Of a stretch of DNA of 63,363 bases, positions 35,262 through 43,386 are shown in pieces. The translations under genes were made by a program, and so were the position numbers. Origin of the DNA: Fluviispira vulneris. Its GTDB lineage: Bacteria; Bdellovibrionota_B; Oligoflexia; Silvanigrellales; Silvanigrellaceae. Location of the stretch: NCBI RefSeq assembly GCF_014281055.1, contig NZ_JACRSE010000008.1, forward strand, positions 1 through 63,363, given 5' to 3'. The notes below the pieces were generated by a model, which saw only the letters and a program-made list of their open reading frames with translations, ran no database searches and had not been told where the DNA came from. Within the stretch, counting starts at the first letter, position 1; each line of letters begins with the position of its first letter.

Positions 35262-35582
35262 ATGACTACGTTTCTAATACCTGTGCTTACAAACAACCAC
35301 TATTTTGAAATATCAGTGCCATTGGACGGGATTGTTTATAATTTAGAATTTTATTGGAACATTAGGGCGCAACGCTTTTTTCTCAGCCTCTATGATTCTA
35401 ACAATAATTTAATTATTTCTAGCGTCCCTATTATTTTAAATTTTCCTTTATTTTATCAATACAAAAATTCAAATTTGCCAAAAGGTTTTTTATATGCAGT
35501 AGATACTACTGGCAAATCAATTCCACCGAAATTAGAAGATTTTGGAACACGAGTACAACTATATTATGACGGAGTTATTTAA
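35262..35582 (+). CDS. baseplate plug-like protein (DUF6983)
   Basis: 106 aa. Pattern TNNHYFEISVPLDGIVYNLEFYWNIRAQRFFLSLYDSNNNLIISSVPI matches baseplate plug proteins of this myophage type. Small beta protein at the tube end. Confidence 0.7.
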   Translation: MTTFLIPVLTNNHYFEISVPLDGIVYNLEFYWNIRAQRFFLSLYDSNNNLIISSVPIILNFPLFYQYKNSNLPKGFLYAVDTTGKSIPPKLEDFGTRVQLYYDGVI

Positions 35583-35584
35583 TA

Positions 35585-36427
35585 ATGTCATTAATACCAA
35601 AAGAACCCCAACAATTTATTAGAGCCGCACGAGTGACTATTGCACCCGAAATCGGAGGAATCGGACTCGCATTTTCTGAGCATCGAATAGCTTTTGAAGT
35701 GCAAAAATCTAATGAAAAAAAAGTGCAAAATAGCGCAAAAATATCTATTTATAATATGAGCGATAAATCGTTTAATTTTTGCACACAAAAAAACATGGCA
35801 GTTACAATTGAAACAGGTTGGGGATATTCTGCAAATAAATTGTTATTTTACGGGAAAATAGTTAGAGCAGTTAGAGAAAAAAAAGATGCAGATTGGATTG
35901 TAAAAATAGAGTCTGGCGATGGAAATGAGGCTTATAATAAATCATCAATGAGCAAATCATTTCCTGAGAAAACTCCGCATAATGCAGTTTTTTCAGCCGC
36001 AACAGCAACACTATTAAAAGATAAAGTTATTAAAGGTGTAAAAGGATTATTTGCAGCTCCCAACACATTTAAAAAGGGCTATACCGCTCACGGAAGCGCA
36101 ACAAAAATTTTAGACGATATTCTAACTATTAATAATTATGAATGGCAAATACACAACGGAATGCTGGAAATACAAAAAAAAGGAGTTGTGACAAATATCG
36201 TTAGATTAAGCTCTGCGAGCGGATTAATTGGCTCACCAGAGGTTACGTCCAATGGAATTAAAGGAACGTGTTTATTACAACCCGACATTGCACCTATGCA
36301 AAAATTATTTTTAGACAGTGTTTATTTAAAGGGTTTATATACTCCCACAAAAGTAACTCATACGGGCGATACACACGAAGGCGATTGGCATACAACATTC
36401 GAAACTGAAGAGAAAAAATTATTATGA
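35585..36427 (+). CDS. baseplate hub protein
   Basis: 280 aa. Features: IAFEVQKSNEKKVQNSAKISIYNMSDKSFNF, ETGWGYSANKLLFYGKIVRAVREKKDADWIVKIESGDG, and YEWQIHNGMLEIQKKG, typical of the Mu gp44-like / phage protein D fold that forms the central hub carrying the spike. It overlaps the spike gene by 4 bp. Confidence 0.8.
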   Translation: MSLIPKEPQQFIRAARVTIAPEIGGIGLAFSEHRIAFEVQKSNEKKVQNSAKISIYNMSDKSFNFCTQKNMAVTIETGWGYSANKLLFYGKIVRAVREKKDADWIVKIESGDGNEAYNKSSMSKSFPEKTPHNAVFSAATATLLKDKVIKGVKGLFAAPNTFKKGYTAHGSATKILDDILTINNYEWQIHNGMLEIQKKGVVTNIVRLSSASGLIGSPEVTSNGIKGTCLLQPDIAPMQKLFLDSVYLKGLYTPTKVTHTGDTHEGDWHTTFETEEKKLL

Positions 36428-37197
36428 CCACACCTTCTTTTTCACAAATTATTTTTGATGCAATTGAAAAAAGAATTGATGGTATTCATACAGCAATGCC
36501 TGCATTAATCACTGCATATGATGAAAAATTCCAGAAAGCAGATGTTCAGCCGTGTTTTATGGAACGAGTTGAGGACGAGTTAATTCCAATTCCTATTCCG
36601 ACTCCATTACCCATAATTCAGGCCGTACCTGTTATTTTCCCTCGTACTAAATTATCGTTTATCCATATGCCTGTTAATGTTGGCGACTATGTATTATTAA
36701 TATTTAACGAAAAATCAATAGACACATTTTCACAAATCGGAGGATTAGTTGATCACGATGATATGCGAAAACATGCATTGACTGACGCAGTTGCATTGCC
36801 TGGTTTCTATCCTTTTTTAATGCCTATTCTTGGCGTAGATAGTAATGCAATACAAATAGCAAATACATTATCACAAATTAAATTATCACCAGACGGGAAA
36901 ATTTATTTCTCTGCCCGTGGCTCTGTCGCAACTGAATTACTCTCTCCCGATGAGCCCATGGTACTAGGTAACACATTAATTAAATTTGCAGATACATTAA
37001 TTGAGTCACTCAACAATATAACAGAAGCATTACAAAAGAATATCGGCGTGGGAAACATGGGTTCGCCCGTTCCTGCTTCTCCTTCTCTCATTGCAGAATT
37101 AAAAAAAATTCAAATTGAATTAAAGAAAAATAAACAGATTTATTTAGATAATCCATTGACAAATATAACATCTAATCATTTTTATGGAGAACGTTAA
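36424..37197 (+). CDS. baseplate spike protein (Gp138/gpV-like)
   Basis: 257 aa. FEKRIDGIHTAMPALITAYD-like start, VQPCFMERVEDELIPIPIPTPLPIIQAVPVIFPR, then FIHMPVNVGDYVLLIFNEKSID with an OB-fold pattern, and a C-terminal strand region. This matches the Gp138 N-terminal/spike family that pierces the outer membrane. Confidence 0.8.
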   Translation: MTTPSFSQIIFDAIEKRIDGIHTAMPALITAYDEKFQKADVQPCFMERVEDELIPIPIPTPLPIIQAVPVIFPRTKLSFIHMPVNVGDYVLLIFNEKSIDTFSQIGGLVDHDDMRKHALTDAVALPGFYPFLMPILGVDSNAIQIANTLSQIKLSPDGKIYFSARGSVATELLSPDEPMVLGNTLIKFADTLIESLNNITEALQKNIGVGNMGSPVPASPSLIAELKKIQIELKKNKQIYLDNPLTNITSNHFYGER

Positions 37198-37430
37198 TGC
37201 CCTATTCATCATCAATTGGAAAGCAAATTTATAAAAAAAATCTTTTATCTGCATTAAACATGACAGATAAAGACGCAAATATGTTGATACTAGATAAACA
37301 GGCAGAAGCATTTGCGAAATCAATAGACGAAATATTGCCCTTATTAATTGTTACGGTTCCAAGCACTGGATTAAATGCGCCGTCATCTGGTGGTCCTGTA
37401 ATTGGAGTTGCCACAGGTACAATCAAATGA
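37197..37430 (+). CDS. small baseplate-region protein
   Basis: 77 aa. Helical N-terminus (LLSALNMTDKDANMLILDKQAEAFAKSIDEIL) and glycine-rich end. Start and stop overlap its neighbours in the baseplate operon. Probably a minor baseplate component. Confidence 0.5.
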   Translation: MPYSSSIGKQIYKKNLLSALNMTDKDANMLILDKQAEAFAKSIDEILPLLIVTVPSTGLNAPSSGGPVIGVATGTIK

Positions 37431-37801
37431 TCGATATTAAATTAGATTACAATGGAGATTTAGAATTTAATCACACGGGCGATCTTGTTTTAACGACAAA
37501 TAATTTAGATTATTATGCGCAAAAAATAAAAATAACTCTGAAAACAATATATGGAGAATGGTTTCTAGATCCATCTATTGGATTAACATGGTTTAACATG
37601 CTCGCAAATAAAGATTTCGACGAAGAACGATTAGCTATCTACATTAAAGACCAAATAATGCAAATAAAAGGCATTAAAACAGTCACATGTGAGACAAAAA
37701 AACTAGATCGTAAAAATCGAATTGCTGAATTTAAAATACACGCAGTAACTAATTACGGAGATATTAAATTAGATAATACTAGACTGGGTGAGATATTATG
37801 A
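37427..37801 (+). CDS. baseplate wedge protein (gp25/W-like)
   Basis: 124 aa. Pattern LEFNHTGDLVLTTNNLDYYAQKIKITLKTIYGEWFLDPSIGLTWFNML matches the gp25-like lysozyme-fold wedge family. It joins wedges to the hub and sheath start. Overlaps gpJ by 4 bp. Confidence 0.8.
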   Translation: MIDIKLDYNGDLEFNHTGDLVLTTNNLDYYAQKIKITLKTIYGEWFLDPSIGLTWFNMLANKDFDEERLAIYIKDQIMQIKGIKTVTCETKKLDRKNRIAEFKIHAVTNYGDIKLDNTRLGEIL

Positions 37802-38961
37802 AAAAATATGGCATCACAAATGAAGGATTTGTATCAAAAGATTTTAATACTTGTAGAGAAGAAATTGTCGAGAGTTTTAAAAATAAAATAAACCAAAATA
37901 TTGATGATTCTCCTACATCTGTAATTGGAAATATAACAACAATCACAGCAGAAAAACAATCTCTATTGTGGGACGCATTACAGGAAGTTTTCGTATCTTT
38001 TTTTCCAAATACGTCAACAGGAATTCCTTTTCAAAACTCGATTAGTTTGAATGGAATTAAAATGCTAAGCGCCACTGCATCAAGAGTTTTGCTTACGTTT
38101 AAAGGTAAAGCTGGAACAAAAATACCAGCACAAACATGTGTGGGAATCGTGGGAACGTCGTATCAATTTGCAACGAAGGAAAATGCAATAATTGGTGACA
38201 ATGGAGAAGTAGAAACAGAAGCAGAATGCACAACACTGGGCAATATAAAAGCATTATCAGGCACAATTAATAAAATTTTAAATCCAATTTATGGGATTGA
38301 CTCATGCACAAACAAATTAGATGCGATAGCAGGGCAGGACGAAGAGACAGAGAGTGATACTCGAATCAGACGTTTACAGCTATTACAACGAGCGGGATCA
38401 GCGACAACAAAAGGAATCGTCGGAGCAATTAAAAAAAATTTGGGTGTTACTGCTGTTATATTGTTAAATCCTGACGACTCAAATTTAATACCAAACGGAC
38501 ACATTCAAATTTTTGTCGAGGGCGGGAAACCTGAAGAGATCGCTTACGCAATTGTAAATAGCCGTGGCGGTGGAATTAAAACATTCTCAGAAAAGGAAAC
38601 AGGAATATTTTTAAAAGTCAGGGATTCGGAGGGAATTATGCGTGAGGTCTCATTCTCAAGACCTCGAGAAAAACTTATTTATCTAGAAATATCGATACAA
38701 ACTACATCAGAATTTCCCGCAGATGGACACGAATTAATAAAGAAATCACTCTTAGAATACGCAAACAAAAATCTAGGAATCGGTAAATCTGTTATCAACT
38801 CCTCGCTATATGTGCCTATTAATAGCGTTGCAGGAATAGTTGGAATTAAAATAAATCAAGGCACAAATCCTAACCCTACGTCAAGCGCAAACATTCAAAT
38901 CCAGCCAATCGAATATGCAAAATTTGACTCAACTCGAATCACATTTAAGGCGTGGGATTAA
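37798..38961 (+). CDS. baseplate J-like protein
   Basis: 387 aa. Begins GITNEGFVSKDFNTCREEIVESFKNKI and contains DAIAGQDEETESDTRIRRLQLLQRAGSATTKGIVGAI, the Baseplate_J signature. Forms the wedge that couples fibres to sheath contraction. Confidence 0.9.
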   Translation: MKKYGITNEGFVSKDFNTCREEIVESFKNKINQNIDDSPTSVIGNITTITAEKQSLLWDALQEVFVSFFPNTSTGIPFQNSISLNGIKMLSATASRVLLTFKGKAGTKIPAQTCVGIVGTSYQFATKENAIIGDNGEVETEAECTTLGNIKALSGTINKILNPIYGIDSCTNKLDAIAGQDEETESDTRIRRLQLLQRAGSATTKGIVGAIKKNLGVTAVILLNPDDSNLIPNGHIQIFVEGGKPEEIAYAIVNSRGGGIKTFSEKETGIFLKVRDSEGIMREVSFSRPREKLIYLEISIQTTSEFPADGHELIKKSLLEYANKNLGIGKSVINSSLYVPINSVAGIVGIKINQGTNPNPTSSANIQIQPIEYAKFDSTRITFKAWD

Positions 38962-38963
38962 AG

Positions 38964-39539
38964 ATGGAAAAAATTGATAATCACATTGATTTATCTATAA
39001 AAAGGCTGCTGAAACAATTTCAAAACAAACCTAAATTTAAAGCCTTGATTGAATCAAATATTAGTGGGTTTCAGGATATAGAAAACGTTATTTGGGAACT
39101 CTACAATCTAAAATACAGAGATTCAACAGGATTTACACTCGATAAATATGGGGAAATTCTTGGAATTGAGCGTCAAGGTCTCAGTGATGAGCAATATATA
39201 CAGGTAATAGATGCGACAATTTGTGAAAATATTTCCGAGGGATTGATTGAAGACTTAATCCAGATTTTTAGATTATTAACAAATCCGAAAAAAGTTTTTT
39301 TATTCGAGCCTGATCCTTTCGTTATTTGCATTGCTGCACAAAATCCAAGTCCATTATCTAAACCTGCGCATGTTTTAAAAGCGCTCAAGAGCGCAAAACT
39401 CGCTGGTACTCGTTTAAACGCATTTTATATTTTAGACAGTCCGTTCATGTTTGCAGAAAATGAATTAATCAAACCGCGCGGGTTCGGAATTGAAGAGAAT
39501 CCAGAAACTGGCGGACGTTTTGCTTTTGAATTGGAGTAA
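38964..39539 (+). CDS. baseplate protein (DUF2612, gpI-like position)
   Basis: 191 aa from the ATG at 38964; a GTG at 38952 is in frame. Contains DIENVIWELYNLKYRDSTGFTLDKYGEILGIERQGLSDEQYIQVI, the DUF2612 pattern. Located after baseplate J as in related phages. A copy of the late motif lies inside its 3' part (39431-39446), encoding LDSPF. Confidence 0.8.
   Translation: MEKIDNHIDLSIKRLLKQFQNKPKFKALIESNISGFQDIENVIWELYNLKYRDSTGFTLDKYGEILGIERQGLSDEQYIQVIDATICENISEGLIEDLIQIFRLLTNPKKVFLFEPDPFVICIAAQNPSPLSKPAHVLKALKSAKLAGTRLNAFYILDSPFMFAENELIKPRGFGIEENPETGGRFAFELE
39431..39446 (+). promoter_or_regulatory. late-like motif inside the DUF2612 gene
   Basis: TTTAGACAGTCCGTTC matches the late motif exactly over 16 bp although it is coding. 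It would be placed to feed the fibre and lysis genes about 98 bp downstream. Confidence 0.4.
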
Positions 39540-39543
39540 TTAA

Positions 39544-40245
39544 ATGACAGAAAGACCAGCAGAATTTCCAGAATGGGCGAGTAATGCGGATTCATTAATT
39601 AAGGCACCCAGCATAGAGAAAAGAAAAATTGGATATTCTATAGATACTACTACAGGATTAACAGATATTCCGTCACTACGTGGCGAAAATTGGTTCAGGA
39701 ATTTAGTGTATAAATGGATCAAATATTTAGACGAAAAAATTTCTAGCATTAATACAAACATTTCTTATTTGTCAATTTCAGACAAAGAAAAACAATTAGA
39801 ACTAAACAAATGGCATGATTTAAAATCATTTGTTGTGCCCAAAGGAAGATGGTTTTTTACTATTACATTCAGGCAATCAATTTCAAACCGAGATGTTCAA
39901 CTAGAAAACAAATTTCAATCCCCAATTTTTGTTTGCGGAATAACGCCGATTAAAGGCTCGCTAGCTGAATTTTCTGATAATTTAAATGAGCAAAATGTAA
40001 AAAAAATTCTTGCTTCCGAGGGAGTTGGAAACAATTTATACAGTTCCTTTTTAGCAAAAGAATATGAGCAGGGAAATCTAGGAACTGCAGTTGAAAATGT
40101 CGGTTATTCATGCGTAATTGATGTTCCAGTAGACACAAATTACTACGTTAAAGATTTATGTTTTACAATTCCATACATCAGAAATGACACAGCTATAGAT
40201 TTATACAAAGTATTTTATCAAATTAACGCAATAAAAATAGGATAA
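39544..40245 (+). CDS. tail fibre / receptor-region protein
   Basis: 233 aa. Begins ERPAEFPEWASN, a pattern common at the start of tail fibre proteins that dock on the baseplate, followed by GENWFRNLVYKWIKYLDEKISSI. The rest is beta-rich. It is short for a fibre, so it may be a docking or tip protein. Confidence 0.6.
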   Translation: MTERPAEFPEWASNADSLIKAPSIEKRKIGYSIDTTTGLTDIPSLRGENWFRNLVYKWIKYLDEKISSINTNISYLSISDKEKQLELNKWHDLKSFVVPKGRWFFTITFRQSISNRDVQLENKFQSPIFVCGITPIKGSLAEFSDNLNEQNVKKILASEGVGNNLYSSFLAKEYEQGNLGTAVENVGYSCVIDVPVDTNYYVKDLCFTIPYIRNDTAIDLYKVFYQINAIKIG

Positions 40246-40259
40246 AAAAAAGGAGAAAT

Positions 40260-40640
40260 ATGACAGATTTAAAAGATGAAATAGCAGGAACAGGAAAGCA
40301 GTTGGTAAATAGTTTATCAAATAACCACGCGTCTCCGTTTTTACTAATGTTTTTATTAGTTTTATTAAGTGTAGGTTTTTCTAGTCTATTAACATATTTA
40401 GTATTTCAAAATTCAGGACAGAGTAACAAATATTATTCTGATTCACTCACTACGCAGCTTCAAGTTGCAAATCAACAGGTCAAACAATTTAATGAAAATA
40501 TAACAGTAACTAATGCAGCATTAACACAATTAAAAGAACAGTTTTCAGATTTTAAAATCATGCAAGCTGATTTACAAAATTCAATTAAAGACCACGAGAG
40601 AAGGCTTATTAAAATTGAAGTAAAAGGAAAAATTAGATGA
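40260..40640 (+). CDS. holin-like membrane protein with coiled coil
   Basis: 126 aa. One hydrophobic segment at about residues 27-50 followed by a periplasmic coiled coil (LQVANQQVKQFNENITVTNAALTQLKEQF). It overlaps the endolysin gene by 4 bp, which fits a holin or spanin role in lysis. Confidence 0.6.
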   Translation: MTDLKDEIAGTGKQLVNSLSNNHASPFLLMFLLVLLSVGFSSLLTYLVFQNSGQSNKYYSDSLTTQLQVANQQVKQFNENITVTNAALTQLKEQFSDFKIMQADLQNSIKDHERRLIKIEVKGKIR

Positions 40641-41059
40641 ATTTATCAGAACATTTTTCACTATATGAGTTTGAATATTCTGACACTGCAATAAAAAATA
40701 ACATTACAAATAAAGCAAATGATGATGTTATTAAAAACCTATCAATTTTGTGTGAAAACCTGCTGGAACCTATTCGTTTAAAACTGGGAAAACCTATTCA
40801 AATTTTGTCAGGTTATCGCTGTGAATCTTTAAACAAATTAGTCGGCGGTGTAAATAATTCACAACATAAATCGGGTCATGCTGCTGACATTACGGTTGAA
40901 AATATGAGTCATCCTGACCTTTTCAATTTTATAAAAAATAATTTTAAATTTGATCAATTAATATTAGAGCACGTTAAAAAAGATAACGAATTTTCTGGCT
41001 GGGTGCACGTATCATACAATCATGCAGGCAATAGGAAACAATGTTTAAAAATCGGATAA
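40637..41059 (+). CDS. endolysin, M15-family peptidase
   Basis: 140 aa. M15 zinc peptidase motifs: SGYRCESLNKLVGG, HKSGHAADI (His and Asp zinc ligands) and GWVHVSYN (last His). Such enzymes cut peptidoglycan peptide bonds. No signal peptide, so it depends on a holin. Coupled to genes on both sides. Confidence 0.88.
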   Translation: MNLSEHFSLYEFEYSDTAIKNNITNKANDDVIKNLSILCENLLEPIRLKLGKPIQILSGYRCESLNKLVGGVNNSQHKSGHAADITVENMSHPDLFNFIKNNFKFDQLILEHVKKDNEFSGWVHVSYNHAGNRKQCLKIG

Positions 41060-41607
41060 ATTCTAAAACAAATTATATTCTGATTACTGCAATAGCTGCA
41101 ACATCATTTATTGTTGCACGGAAAACAGTGTCTAAAATTCCTGCTGAAATAAAAATTGAACGTGTAATTGATATAGAGGCTACTCGATTAGCAATAGAAC
41201 ACGAGCGTTTAAAATTACGCTCAGAATTTAATCAAATTAGAACACGTGACATTATTAAAACTAAAAATGGTACGCTAAAAGTGCACGAAAAAGTGCAAAT
41301 GCAAAAATCAGTCGTTTCCGAGGCTGTGGCTGAAAAAATAGATATCTCGCAGGAAAACATACATGCCACTGAAAAAATCGAGCTTAAAACAGCGTTAAAA
41401 AAATTTAGTTTTGAGGCTGAATCGAGTTTAAAAAATGAGGTTCCGAATTTTTCTGCCATTCCTAAAATTAATCCAGATTTAAATATTGCGCTAAAATTAG
41501 GCTACAGATTGGATAGTAATTTATGGATTTTTTTAGGACTTGATCATGAGTTAAGAAAAAACAATAATCAATTCAAACTCGGTGCTACGTATCGATTAGA
41601 ATTTTAA
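41041..41607 (+). CDS. possible spanin-like envelope protein
   Basis: 188 aa, starting inside the endolysin gene. One N-terminal hydrophobic helix (about 11-28), a charged helical middle, and a C-terminal beta-hairpin-like part ending in YRLEF, similar to the terminal strand of outer-membrane proteins. An inner-membrane anchor plus outer-membrane-facing end is the design of a one-gene spanin. No lipobox is present. The role is inferred from layout. Confidence 0.5.
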   Translation: MFKNRINSKTNYILITAIAATSFIVARKTVSKIPAEIKIERVIDIEATRLAIEHERLKLRSEFNQIRTRDIIKTKNGTLKVHEKVQMQKSVVSEAVAEKIDISQENIHATEKIELKTALKKFSFEAESSLKNEVPNFSAIPKINPDLNIALKLGYRLDSNLWIFLGLDHELRKNNNQFKLGATYRLEF

Positions 41608-41620
41608 TTACGAGGATCAA

Positions 41621-42304
41621 ATGGATTTGATTTTAAAAAAGGAAATAGAATTAGAAAATAATTATATTTTTAATGACGTATTTAAGAACGGGATTTTAGA
41701 TAAATATTCGATTGAAAAAGTTGATGTTGATACTTATTGGGATATTTATTATCGAGAATTTATTGATCATTACCCCAATGAAATGTTTTTTACTAGAGAA
41801 GAATTGTTAGATGAAAAGCAAAAAAAATTGCGTCTAAAATTGGCTCTGACTAGTGAGTCAAATAACATTTGCAATAATTTAGTTGTCCGAGATAAAAATA
41901 AAATCATCGCTCTTTTTAGGGGCGAACAAAAAGACATTGATGTTTATTATATGCGTAATTCTGTTGTACATTCTGATTACAGAAACAAAGGACTATACTC
42001 TGATTACCTGAAAAAAATAATTGAGTATTGCAAACGCATGGGATTTGTAGAAATAATTAGCTGTCACACACCATGCAATAATAAAATAATTCAAGCAAAA
42101 CTAAAAAAAGATTTCTACATAAAAGGCTTAGAAACACACACTGAATATGGTCTAAATTTATGGCTATCTCATTTTTTAAACGAAGATCTTAAAAAAGCAT
42201 TTTTCTTTCGTTGCGGAATGGTAGAATATACTAAAAAAATGTTTCAAAATTCCGAGGGTAATTCTAAAAAGCTGTTAGATAAATTAAATAATGTTTCTGT
42301 TTGA
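41621..42304 (+). CDS. GNAT-like acetyltransferase
   Basis: 227 aa. NSVVHSDYRNKGLYSDYLKKIIEYCKRMGFVEIISCHTPCNN (about residues 109-150) matches the acetyl-CoA binding segment of GNAT enzymes, with R/Q-x-x-G-x-G/A replaced by YRNKGLY. The target is unknown. It follows the lysis genes after 13 bp and may be a late cargo gene. Confidence 0.6.
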   Translation: MDLILKKEIELENNYIFNDVFKNGILDKYSIEKVDVDTYWDIYYREFIDHYPNEMFFTREELLDEKQKKLRLKLALTSESNNICNNLVVRDKNKIIALFRGEQKDIDVYYMRNSVVHSDYRNKGLYSDYLKKIIEYCKRMGFVEIISCHTPCNNKIIQAKLKKDFYIKGLETHTEYGLNLWLSHFLNEDLKKAFFFRCGMVEYTKKMFQNSEGNSKKLLDKLNNVSV

Positions 42305-42397
42305 TAATATTTTAAAATTAAGAAAATAATAGCAACGAGCTTTTGAAAAAATAAATTAAAATTGTGTTTGATTATATTGACTTTTTTTAAATAATTT

Positions 42398-42442
42398 GAT
42401 TACCTCAATTAGTTTTATTCAATAACAACAAACGAGGTAATC
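42398..42442 (+). promoter_or_regulatory. leader inverted repeat that covers the ribosome site
   Basis: GATTACCTC (42398-42406) and GAGGTAATC (42434-42442) are perfect 9-nt arms ending right at the ATG of the 42443 gene. The right arm holds its ribosome binding site. A TTGACT -35-like box lies at 42378-42383. It may be a regulatory hairpin or an operator. Confidence 0.5.
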
Positions 42443-42844
42443 ATGAAAAAATTTTTACTACCACTTTTAATGATTTCGTCCTCTGCTTTTGCTTCTGTTG
42501 ATTTTAATTTAAATAAGGTATCTGAAGGTGGAAATGCAGATTCTTTAGCGTTTACAGAAGATAAAGTTCTTGCAAATCCTGAAAAATATATAGGCAAAGA
42601 AGTAATTGCCACAGTTTCTCATTGTAATATTAAAAAATTAAATGGGCTTAATTTAAAGAGAGATAAGATTGAATTCGAAGGCGTTTATTGTTCAGCTTCA
42701 AATACTTTTATAGGCTTAGTATTAGATTTAAAACAAAGAGAAATGGCTTCTTCAGGTGAGATAAAAAGAATTCAAGGTAAAATAGTTGCTGTTTCTGACA
42801 GCACTCTTCATTCAATTATTATTATGCCAGAAAAGATTAATTAA
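42443..42844 (+). CDS. secreted protein with signal peptide
   Basis: 133 aa. Signal peptide MKKFLLPLLMISSSAFA with a likely cut after residue 17. The mature part has ANPEKYIGKEVIATVSHCNIKKLNG and IKRIQGKIVAVSDSTLHSIIIMPEKI, an OB-fold-like pattern, with two Cys that could pair. It would be periplasmic. A cargo gene with its own promoter region. Confidence 0.7.
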   Translation: MKKFLLPLLMISSSAFASVDFNLNKVSEGGNADSLAFTEDKVLANPEKYIGKEVIATVSHCNIKKLNGLNLKRDKIEFEGVYCSASNTFIGLVLDLKQREMASSGEIKRIQGKIVAVSDSTLHSIIIMPEKIN

Positions 42845-42874
42845 ATATTTATAACTATAATTAAGGATTTATAA

Positions 42875-43084
42875 ATGACAATTATTTTTGATAAGAATAA
42901 AGGTTTTATTTGTAATAAATGTGGCAATAATAAATGTATAGAATCAAAAGGTATTTACACTTGCCCTGTATGTAATGATGAATTAGACCATTTTAAAGAA
43001 ATGAATAATAATTTAAAAGGAGAAATAATTAATGATAAAATAAATGAAGCATTAAGAGAAAAACTCTTTCCAAATAAGGATTGA
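42875..43084 (+). CDS. small zinc-ribbon protein
   Basis: 69 aa. Two Cys pairs, CNKC and CPVC, give a zinc ribbon (FICNKCGNNKCIESKGIYTCPVCNDEL), followed by a charged helix. Function unknown. It ends 24 bp before the convergent ParR-like gene. Confidence 0.6.
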   Translation: MTIIFDKNKGFICNKCGNNKCIESKGIYTCPVCNDELDHFKEMNNNLKGEIINDKINEALREKLFPNKD

Positions 43085-43107
43085 AGTTTGTTTTCCTGAG
43101 TTTTATT

Positions 43108-43386
43108 TTACTTCAGTAAAGATAGAAAATCATTCTTATCTTTTATTACCTCTTGCTTCATATTATCTGCCGTACTAGCACCCTCGACTTTATTTTCTCT
43201 CGACAACATATCTAGCGCATAATTCATTAACCAAATTGCACGGTCTGCCTGAGATTTTTGACCTCTCGGAAAATTAATTTTTGAGCTATTGAACGATGTT
43301 TTAGCATTCTTAATAAAATTTAATACGTCAGAGTTTTCTTCCGAGTCGGGTAGTCTCATTTGATAAAATTTTTTTTCTTCACTCAT
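43108..43386 (-). CDS. ParR-like partner of the actin-like protein
   Basis: 92 aa. It starts within the ParM-like stop codon (ATGA), the order found in parMRC operons. Contains FYQMRLPDSEENSDVLNFIKNAK and RGQKSQADRAIWLMNYALDML, compatible with a small helical or ribbon-helix-helix DNA binder, then a polar tail that could touch the filament. Assignment rests mainly on position and size. It would bind the upstream TGCATAAATA repeats. Confidence 0.6.
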   Translation of the reverse strand: MSEEKKFYQMRLPDSEENSDVLNFIKNAKTSFNSSKINFPRGQKSQADRAIWLMNYALDMLSRENKVEGASTADNMKQEVIKDKNDFLSLLK

